The position numbers and the translations under genes were made by a program. 64,000 nucleotides of DNA from Pseudomonas turukhanskensis. GTDB lineage: Bacteria > Pseudomonadota > Gammaproteobacteria > Pseudomonadales > Pseudomonadaceae. Position 1 is the first letter of the stretch. Every line of letters begins with the position of its first letter. This document shows positions 40,613 through 51,060 of the stretch, piece by piece. Below the pieces are notes generated by a model that was not told the DNA's origin, ran no database searches, and saw nothing but the letters and a program-made list of their open reading frames with translations. The stretch covers positions 372,001 to 436,000 of the forward strand of contig NZ_BSFN01000002.1 of assembly GCF_027922365.1 (NCBI RefSeq), written 5' to 3'.

Positions 40613-42070
40613 TTATTCGGCGTTGGCGCCAGCGGGCAGGTGATGCCGTAGCCGGTGGTCCGCCATCAACAGCGCGATCAACAAGGGAATGGCAGCAATC
40701 GCGGCATCGAGTAACAGCAGGTCGCGAAACGCCACGCTCAACTGTTCGCTGCTGACCTGGCCCAGGCTGGCGCTGATGTGTTCGGGGTCGATGCCCGGCA
40801 ACAGGTGCCACAGCAGGCTCGACAACAACGTAACCCCCAACGCCCCGCCCAAGCCGCGGAACATGCCGCACGCTGCCGTCACCACGCCCAGATGGCTGAC
40901 CGGCGCCGCGCTTTGCACGGCCACCATCGACGTCGGGAACTGCAAGCCCAGCGCTACCCCGCAGCAGGCCAGCAAGGGCAGGCTGAGCATTTCCAGGCTG
41001 GGGGGCAGGAACGCCAACGCCACCAGCGCCACCGGCAGCAACAGGTTGCCGCTCAGAATCAATGGTTTGTAGCGGCCCAGCCGCGCGCTCATGCGCCCAC
41101 CGATAAACGCCCCCAGCGGCGCGCCGATGGCAATCGCCATCAGTTGGCTGGCACCGGTGCCGGCACCGCCTTGTGCGTGGGCATGCAGCGGGAACAACAC
41201 GGCCAGGGCCACGGCCTGGAAGTTGGCGAAAAACAGCAGGCACCAGCCGGCGCGTACCGGGCCGATGCGAAACAGCTCCATGGGAATCACCGGCTCAGTG
41301 GCGCGGCGTTCCTGCAGTACAAACAGCAGCAGGCCCAATACGGCAATGCCCAGGCCCACAGCGTTCTCCAGGGTGAGCCACTGACGCTCCTGGCCGAGGC
41401 GCGTAATCAGTAACAACAAGCTGCCCAGACCAAGCAGCAAAAGCACGCCGCCGAGGTAGTCGAGCTGGGCCTTGCGACGTTTTTCCGGCAGCCCGGCCAG
41501 GCGCCGCTGGCTGAGCCAGATGGCCAACAAGCCAATCGGCAGGTTGATCCAGAACACCCAGCGCCACGACAGCTGATTACTCAGCAGGCCGCCCAGCGGC
41601 GGGCCAATCAGACTGGCCAGGGCGAACATGCCGCTGAACCAGGCTTGATAACGGCCGCGTTCGGCCGGAGCGATCAGGTCGCCGATCAGCGCCTGGGTGG
41701 TGGCCACCATGCCGCCGGCGCCAACGCCTTGCAGCGCACGGGCACCCACCAGTTGCCACATGTCCTGCGCCAGTGCGCACAGCACCGAGGCAAACACGAA
41801 TAAAGCGATGGACAGCAGAAGCAGTCGACGCCGACCGAACAGATCGCCGAGTTTTCCGAAGAATGGGGTGGAAATAGTCATGGCCAACATATAGGCCGAT
41901 ACCACCCAGGCCAGCACTTCACTGCCGGGCAGCTGCAGGGCAATTTCGGGTAACGCCACGGCAACGATCGTTTGATCCAGAGCGGAGAGAAAGATGCCGA
42001 GCATCAGGCCCATCAGGATCTGACGCAGTTGAGTGGGGGTTAGCACGGGAGAGGTGGAAGCTGCTGTCAC
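40613..42070 (-). CDS. MFS multidrug exporter, DHA2 (14-helix) family
   Basis: 485 aa. The family motifs are present: QILMGLMLGIFLSALDQTIV (DHA2 helix 1), LAWVVSAYMLAMTISTPFFG, GKLGDLFGRRRLLL (motif A), GARALQGVGAGGMVATTQAL (motif B-like) and GPPLGGLLSNQLSWRWVFWI (motif C). About 14 hydrophobic helices. Such pumps export drugs with proton antiport; the substrate cannot be predicted. No adjacent regulator or HlyD-type adaptor gene. A perfect 28-bp palindrome lies just after its stop (40528-40555). Confidence 0.9.
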   Translation of the reverse strand: MTAASTSPVLTPTQLRQILMGLMLGIFLSALDQTIVAVALPEIALQLPGSEVLAWVVSAYMLAMTISTPFFGKLGDLFGRRRLLLLSIALFVFASVLCALAQDMWQLVGARALQGVGAGGMVATTQALIGDLIAPAERGRYQAWFSGMFALASLIGPPLGGLLSNQLSWRWVFWINLPIGLLAIWLSQRRLAGLPEKRRKAQLDYLGGVLLLLGLGSLLLLITRLGQERQWLTLENAVGLGIAVLGLLLFVLQERRATEPVIPMELFRIGPVRAGWCLLFFANFQAVALAVLFPLHAHAQGGAGTGASQLMAIAIGAPLGAFIGGRMSARLGRYKPLILSGNLLLPVALVALAFLPPSLEMLSLPLLACCGVALGLQFPTSMVAVQSAAPVSHLGVVTAACGMFRGLGGALGVTLLSSLLWHLLPGIDPEHISASLGQVSSEQLSVAFRDLLLLDAAIAAIPLLIALLMADHRLRHHLPAGANAE

Positions 42071-42459
42071 GACGGGCCCTTAACGGCTGGCAGGAAGTGG
42101 AGAACAGACCTGACATTGCTGCGCGAGTGTGCCCAAGCACGATAAGCGTGAACAGCGCTGTTTGAATCTACGGCTTATTAACGTGTGAGTAACTGCCTGC
42201 AAGCGCGCTGGATTTGCAGGAATTCTAGAAAGTGCTTACGGCTTCCGCAGTTGTTTCCGATTTCTCCCAACTGCTATGAAGGGTTTAATTTCCTGGCGAT
42301 GAAAATCGCACTTCATCGCTAAACCCAATTGAAGCCAGACAGGCGATACGTGGAAGCAAAGTCGCAGTTCGGTTACTTCAACAAATCAGGTGTGTAACCA
42401 CGTAGTTGTTGCCTGGACGGTGGAATGAAGTTTTTTGAAGCTTTCTCTTGTTCAACCAA
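42071..42459 (+). ncRNA. Possible small RNA upstream of an orphan plus-strand terminator
   Basis: Both flanking genes are on the minus strand, yet the plus strand holds a strong Rho-independent terminator at 42460-42486. The 390 bp before it have no gene. The right half (CGATGAAAATCGCACTTCATCG at about 42296, then GAAGCCAGACAGGCGATACG) has small stem-loops. A short regulatory RNA ending at the terminator is likely; its 5' end cannot be placed. The region must also hold the minus-strand MFS promoter. Confidence 0.45.
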
Positions 42460-42486
42460 GCCGCTCGCAATGAGCGGCTTTTTTTT
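42460..42486 (+). terminator. Strong orphan Rho-independent terminator
   Basis: GCCGCTCGCAATGAGCGGC followed by T8 on the plus strand; on the minus strand the sequence after the stem has no T run, so it serves a plus-strand transcript. Confidence 0.88.
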
Positions 42487-42506
42487 GCCTGTGGTTTACG
42501 GGGCTT

Positions 42507-43658
42507 TTAAAGCGAGTAGTGCGCCAGTTCGCGGGCGATCAGCAGCCGCTGAATTTCACTGGAACCCTCGTAAATCTGGGTAATGCGAGCGTCGCGGTAA
42601 TAGCGTTCGACCGGGTAGTCCTCCAGATAGCCATAGCCGCCGTGAATCTGAATGGCATCGGAGCACACACGCTCGGCCATTTCCGAGGCGAACAGCTTGG
42701 CCTGCGAGGCTTCTGATAGGCACGGGTGGCCAGCGGTTTTCAGCCGTGCCGCGTGCAGAATCAGCAGACGGCTGGCATTCACTTGCGTGTGCATATCGGC
42801 CAGCTTGTTGGCGATGCTCTGGTGCTCAATGATCGGTTTGCCAAATTGCACCCGCTCACGGGCATACACCAGTGCCGCTTCAAAGGCGGCACGGGCGATG
42901 CCCAGGGCCTGGGCGGCAATACCGATGCGCCCGCCCTCCAGATTCGACAGGGCAATCGCCAGCCCCTTGCCGCGCGCGCCGAGCAGGTTGGCTTGGGGAA
43001 TGGCGCAGTTGCTGAGGGTGACGGCGCAGGTGTCGGACGCCTTGATGCCCATCTTTTTCTCGCTACGGTCTACGACAAACCCCGGGTTGTCGGTAGGCAC
43101 CAGAAAGGCCGACAACCCTTTTTTGCCCAGCTCCGGATCGGTAACGGCAAACACGATGGCCAGCTTGGCCCGTTTGCCGTTGCTGACAAATTGCTTGGCG
43201 CCATTGAGCACCCAGTTGCCGTTTTGCAGTTCGGCGCGGGTGCGCAGGTTGTTGGCTTCGGAGCCGGCATGGGGTTCGGTCAGGCAGAAGCAGCCGATAG
43301 CTTCGCCGCTGGCCAGGGCCGGCAGCCACTGCTGTTTTTGTTCCTCGCTGCCGTAGTTGAGCACCGGGCCGCACCCCACCGAGTTATGCACACTCATCAG
43401 CGTGCCGGTGGCGGCATCGGCGGCGGCCACTTCCTCCACCGCCAGGGCATAGGCCACATAGTCGGTGTAGGAGCCGCCCCAACTGTCGGGCACCACCATG
43501 CCCAGCAGGCCCAATTCGCCCATCTTGCTGACCACGGCATCGTCGATCCAGCCGGCGGCGGCCCACGCCTGGGCATGGGGGGCGATTTCGCTGCGGGCAA
43601 AGTCGCGGGCCATGTCGCGGATCATGCGTTGTTCTTCGCTCAGTTCCAGGTCGTGCAT
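42507..43658 (-). CDS. Acyl-CoA dehydrogenase of valine/isobutyrate catabolism
   Basis: 383 aa from ATG 43656-43658 ([20 protein letters not shown]). Full ACAD family motifs: [73 protein letters not shown] and the catalytic Glu in [20 protein letters not shown]. By position after mmsA and mmsB it is likely the isobutyryl-CoA dehydrogenase (to methacrylyl-CoA), though short-chain ACADs are hard to tell apart. It follows mmsB by 10 bp. Confidence 0.88.
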   Translation of the reverse strand: MHDLELSEEQRMIRDMARDFARSEIAPHAQAWAAAGWIDDAVVSKMGELGLLGMVVPDSWGGSYTDYVAYALAVEEVAAADAATGTLMSVHNSVGCGPVLNYGSEEQKQQWLPALASGEAIGCFCLTEPHAGSEANNLRTRAELQNGNWVLNGAKQFVSNGKRAKLAIVFAVTDPELGKKGLSAFLVPTDNPGFVVDRSEKKMGIKASDTCAVTLSNCAIPQANLLGARGKGLAIALSNLEGGRIGIAAQALGIARAAFEAALVYARERVQFGKPIIEHQSIANKLADMHTQVNASRLLILHAARLKTAGHPCLSEASQAKLFASEMAERVCSDAIQIHGGYGYLEDYPVERYYRDARITQIYEGSSEIQRLLIARELAHYSL

Positions 43659-43668
43659 GGGAGCTCTC

Positions 43669-44562
43669 TTATTGTGATGTACCGGTGTAGAGCTGGATGA
43701 TCGCGGAGAAGTCCAGCTCGCCATGCCCCTGGGCGCTGAAGCTCTGGTACAGCTGTTGAGCCAGGGCCCCCAACAACACAGGCTGCCGGGCTTGCTTGGC
43801 GGCTTCGGTGGCCAGGCCCAGGTCCTTGAGCATCAAGTCGGTGCCGAAACCACCGCTGTAACCGCGTGCGGCGGGGGCGTTGTCCAGTACGCCGGGGAAG
43901 GGGTTGTAGGTATCCGAACTCCAGCAGCGGCCGCTGGAGGTGTTGATCACCCCGGCCAGTACCTTGGCGTCCATGCCCAGCGCTACGCCCAGGTTCATGG
44001 CTTCGGCCACGCCAATCATGGAAATGCCCAGCAGCATATTGTTCGCCACCTTGGCCACCTGGCCGTTACCGGCGCCGCCGCAATGCACGATGTTCTTGCC
44101 CATGGCAGCGAGCACTGGCTGTGCCTGTTCAAAGTCGGCGGCACTGCCCCCAACCATAAACGTCAGCGTGCCAGCGGCCGCGCCACCGGTGCCGCCGGAG
44201 ACCGGTGCATCGAGCATCGGGTTGCCCTGCCGGGCAGCGGCAGCGGCTACGTCGCGGGCGGTCATGGGGTCGATGGTGGAGCTGTCGATCAGCCGCACAC
44301 CGGGAGCCACATGGGCGAGCAGACCGTCTTCGCCCATGTACACCGCTTTTACATGGCGAGCGGCCGGCAGCATGGTGATGATCAGCTCGACCTGGCTGCG
44401 CGCAAGGTCGGCAGGGGAGGCGAGGGCGTGGGCACCGGCGTCGGTCAGGCGTTGCACGGAGGCCGGCACCAGGTCAAACACCTCCAGTGTGTGGCCGGCT
44501 TTCAGCAGGTTCAGGGCCATGGGCCCGCCCATATTGCCCAGGCCGATAAATCCGATATTCAT
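43669..44562 (-). CDS. mmsB: 3-Hydroxyisobutyrate dehydrogenase
   Basis: 297 aa. The Rossmann start [20 protein letters not shown], the substrate site [20 protein letters not shown], the catalytic Lys region [20 protein letters not shown] and [13 protein letters not shown] are diagnostic for 3-hydroxyisobutyrate dehydrogenase. It oxidises 3-hydroxyisobutyrate to methylmalonate semialdehyde with NAD+ in valine breakdown. It follows mmsA by about 33 bp in one operon. Confidence 0.95.
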   Translation of the reverse strand: MNIGFIGLGNMGGPMALNLLKAGHTLEVFDLVPASVQRLTDAGAHALASPADLARSQVELIITMLPAARHVKAVYMGEDGLLAHVAPGVRLIDSSTIDPMTARDVAAAAARQGNPMLDAPVSGGTGGAAAGTLTFMVGGSAADFEQAQPVLAAMGKNIVHCGGAGNGQVAKVANNMLLGISMIGVAEAMNLGVALGMDAKVLAGVINTSSGRCWSSDTYNPFPGVLDNAPAARGYSGGFGTDLMLKDLGLATEAAKQARQPVLLGALAQQLYQSFSAQGHGELDFSAIIQLYTGTSQ

Positions 44563-44595
44563 GGGGCGTCCCTCTTATTGGAATTATGGGAAGTG

Positions 44596-46110
44596 CTATT
44601 TCAACGTAATCGTCGTATTGACCGCTCCGACCTCGTCTTCATCGAACCAACGCTGCGTGACCGTTTTGGTCTGCGTATAGAACTGCACCACCTGTTTGCC
44701 ATACGGGCCGAGGTCACCCAGCTTGGACGCGCGCGAACCGGAGAAGGAAAAGATTGGCACCGGCACCGGAATCGGCACGTTGATGCCCACCTGGCCCACA
44801 TCGATTTCCTCCTGAAAATGCCTGGCCGCTGCGCCCGAGCGGGTGAAGATCGCGGTGCCGTTGCCATTGGGGTTGGCGTTGATCAGGGCAATGGCCTCGT
44901 CCAGGGTGGCTGCGTTCAGCACGCACAGTACCGGGCCGAAAATTTCCTCGCGGTAGATGCGCATAGCAGGGGTCACGTTGCTGAAAATGGTCGGGGCAAT
45001 AAAATTGCCGCGTTCAAAACCGGTCACCGTCGGGTGGCGGCCATCAAGCGCCAGGGTCGCGCCTTCTGCTACCCCCGCGGCGATCAGGCCCTCAATGCGC
45101 TCCAGCGCAGCGCATGACACCACCGGCCCCAGGTCGGCGCCCGCTTCGGTGCCGGCATTGAGCTGCAGGGTTTTGCTGCGCTCGATCAGCTCCGGCAGCC
45201 AGCTTTGCGCCTCTCCCACCAGAATAACCGCAGACAGCGCCATACAGCGTTGCCCGGCGGCGCCAAAAGCTGCGCCCACCAGGTTGTTGAGGGTGTGCTG
45301 GCGGTTGGCGTCGGGCATCACGATGGCGTGGTTTTTCGCGCCCATCATGCACTGAGCGCGTTTGCCGTTCTGGGTGGCGCGGTTGTACACATGGGTGCCT
45401 ACCTGCGTGGAGCCCACGAAAGACACCGCCTTGATGGCCGGGTGATCGCACAGGCGGTTCACCACATCCGCCCCACCGTGCACCACGTTCAACACCCCGG
45501 CAGGCACCCCGGCCTGCATCGCCAGTTCGGCCAGGCGCATGGTCACCATGGGGTCTTGTTCAGAGGGTTTAAGTACAAAGGTATTGCCGGTGGCGATGGC
45601 CATGGGAAACATCCACAGCGGAATCATGGCCGGAAAGTTGAACGGGGTAATGCCGGCGCACACGCCCAGCGGCTGCAGCAAGGTGTAGGTGTCGACGCCT
45701 CCGGCCACATTGTTGGCCAACTCGCCCAGTTGCAGGTTGCCGATGCCCGCCGCGTGCTCCACCACTTCCAGGCCGCGAAACACATCGCCTTCGGCATCGG
45801 CCAGGGTTTTACCCTGCTCGGCGGTCAGCAGTGCCGCCAGCTCCTGCAGATGGTCGCGGATCAGTTGCTGGTACTTGAGAAACACCCGCGCGCGGGCGCC
45901 GATGGGTGTTTTGCGCCAGGTTTTGAAGGCCTCGCTGGCCGCGTCGATGGCGGCGTCCACCTCGGCCTGCGTAGCGAAGGGAACTCGGGCCAGCACCTGC
46001 TGGGTGGCCGGGTTGATGATGTCGCGCCACTGGCTGGTGGTGGAGTCGATCAGCTTGCCGCCGATCAGCAGTTTTACCGTGGCAGGGGTCGTGCGTTCGG
46101 TCGTTTGCAT
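44596..46110 (-). CDS. mmsA: Methylmalonate-semialdehyde dehydrogenase (CoA-acylating)
   Basis: 504 aa. Aldehyde-dehydrogenase fold with [60 protein letters not shown] and the catalytic Cys in [20 protein letters not shown]. The [14 protein letters not shown] segment is intact. The enzyme converts methylmalonate semialdehyde to propionyl-CoA with NAD+ and CoA, the last step of valine catabolism here. First gene of the mmsA-mmsB-acyl-CoA dehydrogenase operon. No mmsR-like regulator is next to it; the next gene upstream is a small ORF of the opposite strand. Confidence 0.95.
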   Translation of the reverse strand: MQTTERTTPATVKLLIGGKLIDSTTSQWRDIINPATQQVLARVPFATQAEVDAAIDAASEAFKTWRKTPIGARARVFLKYQQLIRDHLQELAALLTAEQGKTLADAEGDVFRGLEVVEHAAGIGNLQLGELANNVAGGVDTYTLLQPLGVCAGITPFNFPAMIPLWMFPMAIATGNTFVLKPSEQDPMVTMRLAELAMQAGVPAGVLNVVHGGADVVNRLCDHPAIKAVSFVGSTQVGTHVYNRATQNGKRAQCMMGAKNHAIVMPDANRQHTLNNLVGAAFGAAGQRCMALSAVILVGEAQSWLPELIERSKTLQLNAGTEAGADLGPVVSCAALERIEGLIAAGVAEGATLALDGRHPTVTGFERGNFIAPTIFSNVTPAMRIYREEIFGPVLCVLNAATLDEAIALINANPNGNGTAIFTRSGAAARHFQEEIDVGQVGINVPIPVPVPIFSFSGSRASKLGDLGPYGKQVVQFYTQTKTVTQRWFDEDEVGAVNTTITLK

Positions 46111-46316
46111 TGTTGTTATGACTCCGGCATGAGCAGGGGTTTGGCAAATCGAGACCCGGGTGAGCTTAGCAGTGTGTAATTTCTCAACATAGAGGGCGGC
46201 GGCGGGCTGCCAAGAAAGCCCCTAGGAAAAGCCTTACCTGTATTGATCATCCGTTCTACAGAGCATTTTTTTCTCGAGGCTCATGCTCGCGCGTTCCTTT
46301 TCAGCGAGCTGCCAGC

Positions 46317-46487
46317 ATGTCACTTCCGTCCAACGTCGAATTCGCTTCTCCCTTACGCCGTGCCGTTAAATCCCTGGGCTTGGCCCTGATAACGCTGATG
46401 GCCCTGGCGGCGCTGCAACCGGAAGTTCCAGCCTACCTGTACGACCTGCTTCTGGTTGCCGAGCGGGCACTGCTTTACAGCTTTTAA
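46317..46487 (+). CDS. Small protein of unknown function with one membrane helix
   Basis: 56 aa, too short for many gene finders: [56 protein letters not shown]. The central hydrophobic run is one membrane helix or amphipathic helix; a basic segment precedes it, so the N-terminus would be inside. The stop overlaps the end of the convergent LysR gene by 4 bp. The purine tract before the ATG is weak (GCGAGCTG). Codon use looks like a real Pseudomonas gene. Confidence 0.45.
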   Translation: MSLPSNVEFASPLRRAVKSLGLALITLMALAALQPEVPAYLYDLLLVAERALLYSF

Positions 46488-47380
46488 ACGGTTATCCCTC
46501 CCGGTTTGGCCGCCAGCACGGTGTCGTACAACGCTTGCGCGGCCACCGACAATTCATGATCAGCCTTACGCAGAATCCCAACCTCCCGCTCGATGACCGG
46601 CTCACGCAACGTGAGGCAGCGGGCGCCCAATTCATGCATCTGCTCTACACATAAGGCCGGCACCGCGCTCACGCCCAACCCATTGGCGACCATCCGGCCC
46701 ACCGTTGCCAACTGATGGCTTTCAAACGCCACCGGCAGTTTCAGCCCGCGCTGACGCAAGTGGTCTTCCAGCATAAAGCGCACGGTCGAGGGTCGTTGCA
46801 GGGTGACAAAGGGGTAGTGCAGCAGCGTGGCCCAGTCCACCTCAGCCTGTGTAGCCAACGGCGAATCTGCCGCCACTACCGCCACAAAACGGTCCAGGTA
46901 CAGCGGGGTGAAGTGCAGGCTGGCGTCGGCATCGGGGGCAAAGGCGATACCCAGCTCCACCTGGCGATCGCGCACCATCTCGATCACCTGTTCATTGATT
47001 ACGTCGTTGACCGTGACATTTACCTTCGGATGCCGCGCGCGAAACTGCACCAGCAACGGCGGTAACAAGTTGCCGGCGAAGGAGGGCATGGCCGCCAGGG
47101 TGACGCGGCCTTGTTGCAGGGTGAAGCGTTGGCGCAGCTGGTCTTCGGCGTTTTCCCAGTCCGCCAGCAGACGCCGAGCCAACGGCAGCAGTGCTTCGCC
47201 TTCGGGGGTCAGGCTCACGTTGCGCGTGGTGCGGCTGAATAGCCGTCCGCCCAGGCCTTCCTCCAGCCCTTTGATGGTGAGGCTTAACGCCGACTGCGAG
47301 AGGTACAGGCGCTCACCGGCCTGGGCAAAACTCAAGCTTTGCGCCACGGCCAGAAATGCCCTGAGTTGTTTGACGGTCAT
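46484..47380 (-). CDS. LysR-family regulator beside dhcA-dhcB-atoB-like genes
   Basis: 298 aa. The N-terminal helix-turn-helix ([40 protein letters not shown]) is followed by the effector domain with [20 protein letters not shown] and [20 protein letters not shown]. It is divergent from the CoA-transferase genes, with 146 bp between the starts, the standard LTTR arrangement in which it activates them. In P. aeruginosa the same order (PA1998-PA2001) is dhcR, dhcA, dhcB, atoB, for 3-dehydrocarnitine use; the assignment here is by synteny as I remember it. Confidence 0.85.
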   Translation of the reverse strand: MTVKQLRAFLAVAQSLSFAQAGERLYLSQSALSLTIKGLEEGLGGRLFSRTTRNVSLTPEGEALLPLARRLLADWENAEDQLRQRFTLQQGRVTLAAMPSFAGNLLPPLLVQFRARHPKVNVTVNDVINEQVIEMVRDRQVELGIAFAPDADASLHFTPLYLDRFVAVVAADSPLATQAEVDWATLLHYPFVTLQRPSTVRFMLEDHLRQRGLKLPVAFESHQLATVGRMVANGLGVSAVPALCVEQMHELGARCLTLREPVIEREVGILRKADHELSVAAQALYDTVLAAKPGGITV

Positions 47381-47526
47381 ACAACACCTGTCAGAAAAAA
47401 GGAAAATTATTGTGCTGTTTTATCAATCAATCCATTTTAAAAATCAACTTAACAAATAAATCCAGGCGCTCAACACTCTGGGTACTGGGCCGGCTGGCCC
47501 CCACCAAAACAAGAGAGGCGCCGCAA

Positions 47527-48225
47527 ATGGCAGGTTTCGATAAACGTGTGGGTTCGTATGAAGAGGCACTCGCTGGCCTTGAAGATGGCATGACGGTGTT
47601 GGCCGGCGGTTTTGGCCTGTGTGGCATTCCGGAAAACCTGATCGCCGAGATCAAGCGCAAAGGCGTGCGTGACCTGACCGTGGTGTCCAACAACTGCGGC
47701 GTCGATGGTTTTGGCCTGGGCGTGCTGCTGGAAGACCGGCAGATTCGCAAGATGATCGCCTCCTACGTCGGCGAAAACGCCCTGTTCGAGAAACAACTGC
47801 TCAGCGGCGAGCTGGAAGTGGAGCTCACCCCGCAAGGCACCCTGGCGGAAAAAATGCGCGCCGGTGGCGCCGGTATTCCGGCCTTCTTCACTGCCACCGG
47901 CGTCGGTACCCCGGTTGCCGAAGGCAAGGAAGTGCGTGAGTTCAACGGCCGCGAGTACTTGATGGAGCCTTCCATCACGGGCGATTTCGCCATCGTCAAA
48001 GGCTGGAAAGCCGATTGGTACGGCAACGTGATCTACCGCCATACCGCGCAGAACTTCAATCCGTTGGCCGCTACCGCCGGCAAGATCACGGTGGTTGAGG
48101 TGGAAGAAATCGTGGCCCCGGGCGAACTCGACCCTACGCAGATCCACACCCCGGGCATCTACGTCGATCGCCTGATCTGCGGCACGTTCGAAAAACGCAT
48201 CGAACAACGCACCGTGCGTGCCTGA
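47527..48225 (+). CDS. dhcA: 3-Oxoacid/3-dehydrocarnitine CoA-transferase subunit A
   Basis: 232 aa from ATG 47527. [60 protein letters not shown] and [20 protein letters not shown] are the SCOT/DhcA-type subunit A blocks. With subunit B it moves CoA between acyl-CoA donor and 3-oxoacid acceptor. The start with GAGAGGCGCCGCAA ahead is preferred over an upstream one at 47410 that lacks similarity. The symbol is by synteny; ScoA/AtoD are alternatives. Confidence 0.88.
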   Translation: MAGFDKRVGSYEEALAGLEDGMTVLAGGFGLCGIPENLIAEIKRKGVRDLTVVSNNCGVDGFGLGVLLEDRQIRKMIASYVGENALFEKQLLSGELEVELTPQGTLAEKMRAGGAGIPAFFTATGVGTPVAEGKEVREFNGREYLMEPSITGDFAIVKGWKADWYGNVIYRHTAQNFNPLAATAGKITVVEVEEIVAPGELDPTQIHTPGIYVDRLICGTFEKRIEQRTVRA

Positions 48226-48261
48226 TCGTCTTCCTCCTACCTATTTTTCGAGAACAAGAAT

Positions 48262-48918
48262 ATGGCGCTTACCCGCGAACAAATGGCCCAACGTGTCGCC
48301 CGCGAATTGCAGGACGGCTACTACGTCAACCTCGGCATTGGCATCCCCACTTTGGTGGCCAACTACGTGCCTGAGGGCATGGAAGTGATGCTGCAATCGG
48401 AAAACGGCTTGTTGGGCATGGGCGCTTTTCCCCGTGCCGACGAGATCGACGCCGATATGATCAACGCCGGCAAACAGACCGTCACCGCGCGCACCGGCGC
48501 CTCGATTTTTTCCTCGGCCGAATCCTTCGCGATGATCCGTGGCGGCCATATCGACCTGACCGTACTCGGCGCTTTTGAAGTGGATGTGCACGGCAACATC
48601 GCCTCATGGATGGTGCCGGGCAAGCTGGTCAAAGGCATGGGCGGGGCGATGGACCTGGTGGCCGGTGCGGAAAACATCATCGTCACCATGACCCACGCCT
48701 CCAAAGATGGCGAATCGAAGCTGCTGGGCAAATGCACCTTGCCGCTGACCGGTGCCGGCTGCATCAAACGGGTGCTGACCGACCTGGCGTATCTGGAAAT
48801 TGCCGAGGGTGCCTTTGTACTTAAAGAGCGCGCGCCAGGCGTGACGGTCGAGGAAATTGTCGCCAAGACGGCGGGCAAATTGGTGGTGCCGGAGCACGTG
48901 CCGGAAATGCAGTTTTGA
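48262..48918 (+). CDS. dhcB: 3-Oxoacid/3-dehydrocarnitine CoA-transferase subunit B
   Basis: 218 aa. [20 protein letters not shown], the catalytic Glu in [40 protein letters not shown] and [20 protein letters not shown] are diagnostic for subunit B of SCOT-type CoA-transferases. It forms the heterotetramer with the gene just upstream (36 bp between). The next gene is a thiolase 12 bp downstream, so the products enter beta-ketothiolysis. Confidence 0.9.
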   Translation: MALTREQMAQRVARELQDGYYVNLGIGIPTLVANYVPEGMEVMLQSENGLLGMGAFPRADEIDADMINAGKQTVTARTGASIFSSAESFAMIRGGHIDLTVLGAFEVDVHGNIASWMVPGKLVKGMGGAMDLVAGAENIIVTMTHASKDGESKLLGKCTLPLTGAGCIKRVLTDLAYLEIAEGAFVLKERAPGVTVEEIVAKTAGKLVVPEHVPEMQF

Positions 48919-48929
48919 GGAGTGATGCC

Positions 48930-50111
48930 ATGCAAGACGTCGTAATCGTTGCCGCCACCCGTACTGCCGTCGGCAGTTTTCAGGGCTCGCTCGCCGGTGT
49001 TCCGGCTGTAGATTTGGGCGCCGCCGTTATCCGCGCGCTGCTGGAACAGACCGGCCTTGATGGCGCTGAAGTGGATGAAGTGATTCTTGGCCAGGTGCTT
49101 ACCGCCGGCGCCGGTCAGAACCCGGCGCGCCAGGCCGCCATCAAGGCCGGCCTGCCGGTGGCCGTACCGGCGCTGACCCTGAATAAAGTCTGCGGCTCGG
49201 GCCTCAAAGCCCTGCACCTGGGTGCACAAGCCATTCGCTGTGGCGATGCCGACGTGATCATCGCCGGTGGCCAGGAAAACATGAGCCTGTCGCCATACGT
49301 CATGCCCGGTGCTCGCACCGGCCTGCGCATGGGCCACTCGCAAGTCATCGACAGCATGATCACCGATGGCCTGTGGGATGCGTTTAACGACTACCACATG
49401 GGCATCACCGCCGAAAATCTTGTGGATAAGTACGCCATCAGCCGCGAAGCACAAGACGCCTTTGCCGCCGGTTCGCAGCAAAAAGCTGTAGCCGCCATTG
49501 AAGGCGGGCGCTTCAAGGACGAGATCACCCCGATCCTGATTCCCCAGCGCAAAGGCGACCCACTTGCCTTCGCCACCGACGAACAACCGCGCGCCGGCAC
49601 CACCGCTGAAGCGCTGGCCAAGCTGAAACCAGCCTTCAAAAAAGACGGCACCGTAACCGCCGGCAACGCCTCCAGCCTCAACGACGGCGCTGCTGCCGTG
49701 ATCCTGATGAGCGCGGAAAAAGCCAAGGCCCTCGGCCTGCCGGTGCTGGCGAAAATCGCCGCTTACGCCAATGCCGGTGTGGACCCGGCGATCATGGGCA
49801 TCGGCCCGGTGTCGGCGACCAAACGCTGCCTGGAAAAAGCCGGCTGGACCCTCGACCAATTGGACCTGATCGAAGCCAACGAAGCCTTCGCCGCACAGGC
49901 ACTGTCGGTGGGCAAGGAATTGGGTTGGGACGCCAGCAAAGTGAACGTCAACGGCGGCGCCATTGCCATCGGCCATCCCATCGGCGCATCAGGCTGCCGT
50001 GTACTGGTGACCTTGCTGCACGAGATGATCAAGCGTGATGCCAAGAAGGGCCTCGCCACCCTGTGCATCGGCGGCGGCCAAGGCGTAGCGCTGGCGCTGG
50101 AACGCTCTTGA
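48930..50111 (+). CDS. atoB: Acetyl-CoA C-acetyltransferase (thiolase)
   Basis: 393 aa from ATG 48930 with GAGGAG just upstream. The nucleophile Cys is in [20 protein letters not shown]; further motifs are [31 protein letters not shown] (His) and [14 protein letters not shown] (second Cys). The length and motifs are those of biosynthetic/degradative thiolase II. It cleaves acetoacetyl-CoA to two acetyl-CoA, the exit of the pathway begun by the CoA-transferase. The stop is followed within 3 bp by a palindromic element. Confidence 0.93.
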   Translation: MQDVVIVAATRTAVGSFQGSLAGVPAVDLGAAVIRALLEQTGLDGAEVDEVILGQVLTAGAGQNPARQAAIKAGLPVAVPALTLNKVCGSGLKALHLGAQAIRCGDADVIIAGGQENMSLSPYVMPGARTGLRMGHSQVIDSMITDGLWDAFNDYHMGITAENLVDKYAISREAQDAFAAGSQQKAVAAIEGGRFKDEITPILIPQRKGDPLAFATDEQPRAGTTAEALAKLKPAFKKDGTVTAGNASSLNDGAAAVILMSAEKAKALGLPVLAKIAAYANAGVDPAIMGIGPVSATKRCLEKAGWTLDQLDLIEANEAFAAQALSVGKELGWDASKVNVNGGAIAIGHPIGASGCRVLVTLLHEMIKRDAKKGLATLCIGGGQGVALALERS

Positions 50112-50113
50112 TC

Positions 50114-50183
50114 TCGTAGGGTGTGCTCCGCGCACCAGCGATCTCCCCGATATCGCCACGGTGCGCAAAGCACACCCTACGAC
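50114..50183. repeat. Inverted repeat of the GTAGGGTGTGC family
   Basis: TCGTAGGGTGTGCTCCGCGC at the left pairs with GTGCGCAAAGCACACCCTAC near the right. It sits between convergent atoB and HAD genes. The right arm supplies the HAD gene's last codons and stop. Confidence 0.85.
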
Positions 50184-50821
50184 AAGCGCTTCACCAAGCT
50201 TTCGAGTTCGCCAAAATTTCGCACCTCGTGAAAATTCGCTAACCCTTCGAACTCACTGAAGTCTGTATCCCCATACCCCGCCACCTGCGCGCCGGCACTG
50301 ATGCCGGCTTGCACGCCGGGCACGCTGTCATCCACCAGCAAACACTGCGTTACCGGCAGCCCCAGCACGCCCGCCGCATGCTCAATCAAGCGCGGCGACG
50401 GCTTCCAGGCATTCACCTCGTAGGCGCTGACAATCCGCGCGCCAAATACTTCCAGCAACCCAACCGCGCCCAGGCTGGTTTCGATCTTGGCCCGTGGCCC
50501 GTTGGACGCCACGCAAATGGGCAACGGTGTCTCGCGCACGAAGGCCACTGCGCCCGGCATTTCCACGACCTGGTCGCGCAGCAGCGGCAGGCTGCGGCAG
50601 CGAAATTCATGGGCCAGGTGGGTGCCGTTGAGCGCCGGGTGCAGGGCACTCAATTCGCTGATGAATTGTGCAAAGGGAATGCCGCGAAAACGCCGCAGCA
50701 CTTCATCCACCGGCATCTGCACCTGCTGCTCAGCCAGCAAGTGGTGCAGCAGCCCGGCAGCCAGACGTTCGCTGTCCACCAGGGTGCCATCGCAGTCGAA
50801 AATAAGGCCGGCAATCGTCAC
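50177..50821 (-). CDS. HAD-family phosphatase (PGMB/YcjU-like subfamily)
   Basis: 214 aa from the GTG at 50819-50821, preceded by GAGGGACTGAG. Motif I FDCDGTLVDSE, motif II ICVASNGPRAKIETSLG, motif III Lys in NAWKPSPRLIEHAAGVLG and motif IV CLLVDDSVPGVQAG are all present, with a helical cap. It is a small-molecule phosphatase or phosphomutase; the substrate is unknown. The frame is open further upstream, but the extension (MRNPDKQLWSHL) lacks family similarity. The last codons and stop lie in the inverted repeat at 50114. Confidence 0.85.
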   Translation of the reverse strand: MTIAGLIFDCDGTLVDSERLAAGLLHHLLAEQQVQMPVDEVLRRFRGIPFAQFISELSALHPALNGTHLAHEFRCRSLPLLRDQVVEMPGAVAFVRETPLPICVASNGPRAKIETSLGAVGLLEVFGARIVSAYEVNAWKPSPRLIEHAAGVLGLPVTQCLLVDDSVPGVQAGISAGAQVAGYGDTDFSEFEGLANFHEVRNFGELESLVKRLS

Positions 50822-51060
50822 GGAACTCAGTCCCTCAAAATAATGGGCAGGCAGGTGTGACCACAGTTGCTTGTCAGGGTTGCGCAATTGTCATGCTCGC
50901 CCGCCACGATGAAGCGTTGGTCTGGAACAGCGTTTGCAAGCGCTGAGCACCAGCTTTTGCGTTTCGCGGCCCCTGATGGAGGTGATAGCATTTGGCCCTA
51001 TTTCCGGCTGTTCTTCGGCCTTCCTCGAGTCCTCTCTCCATTTCTGCAAGGACGCCCGGC

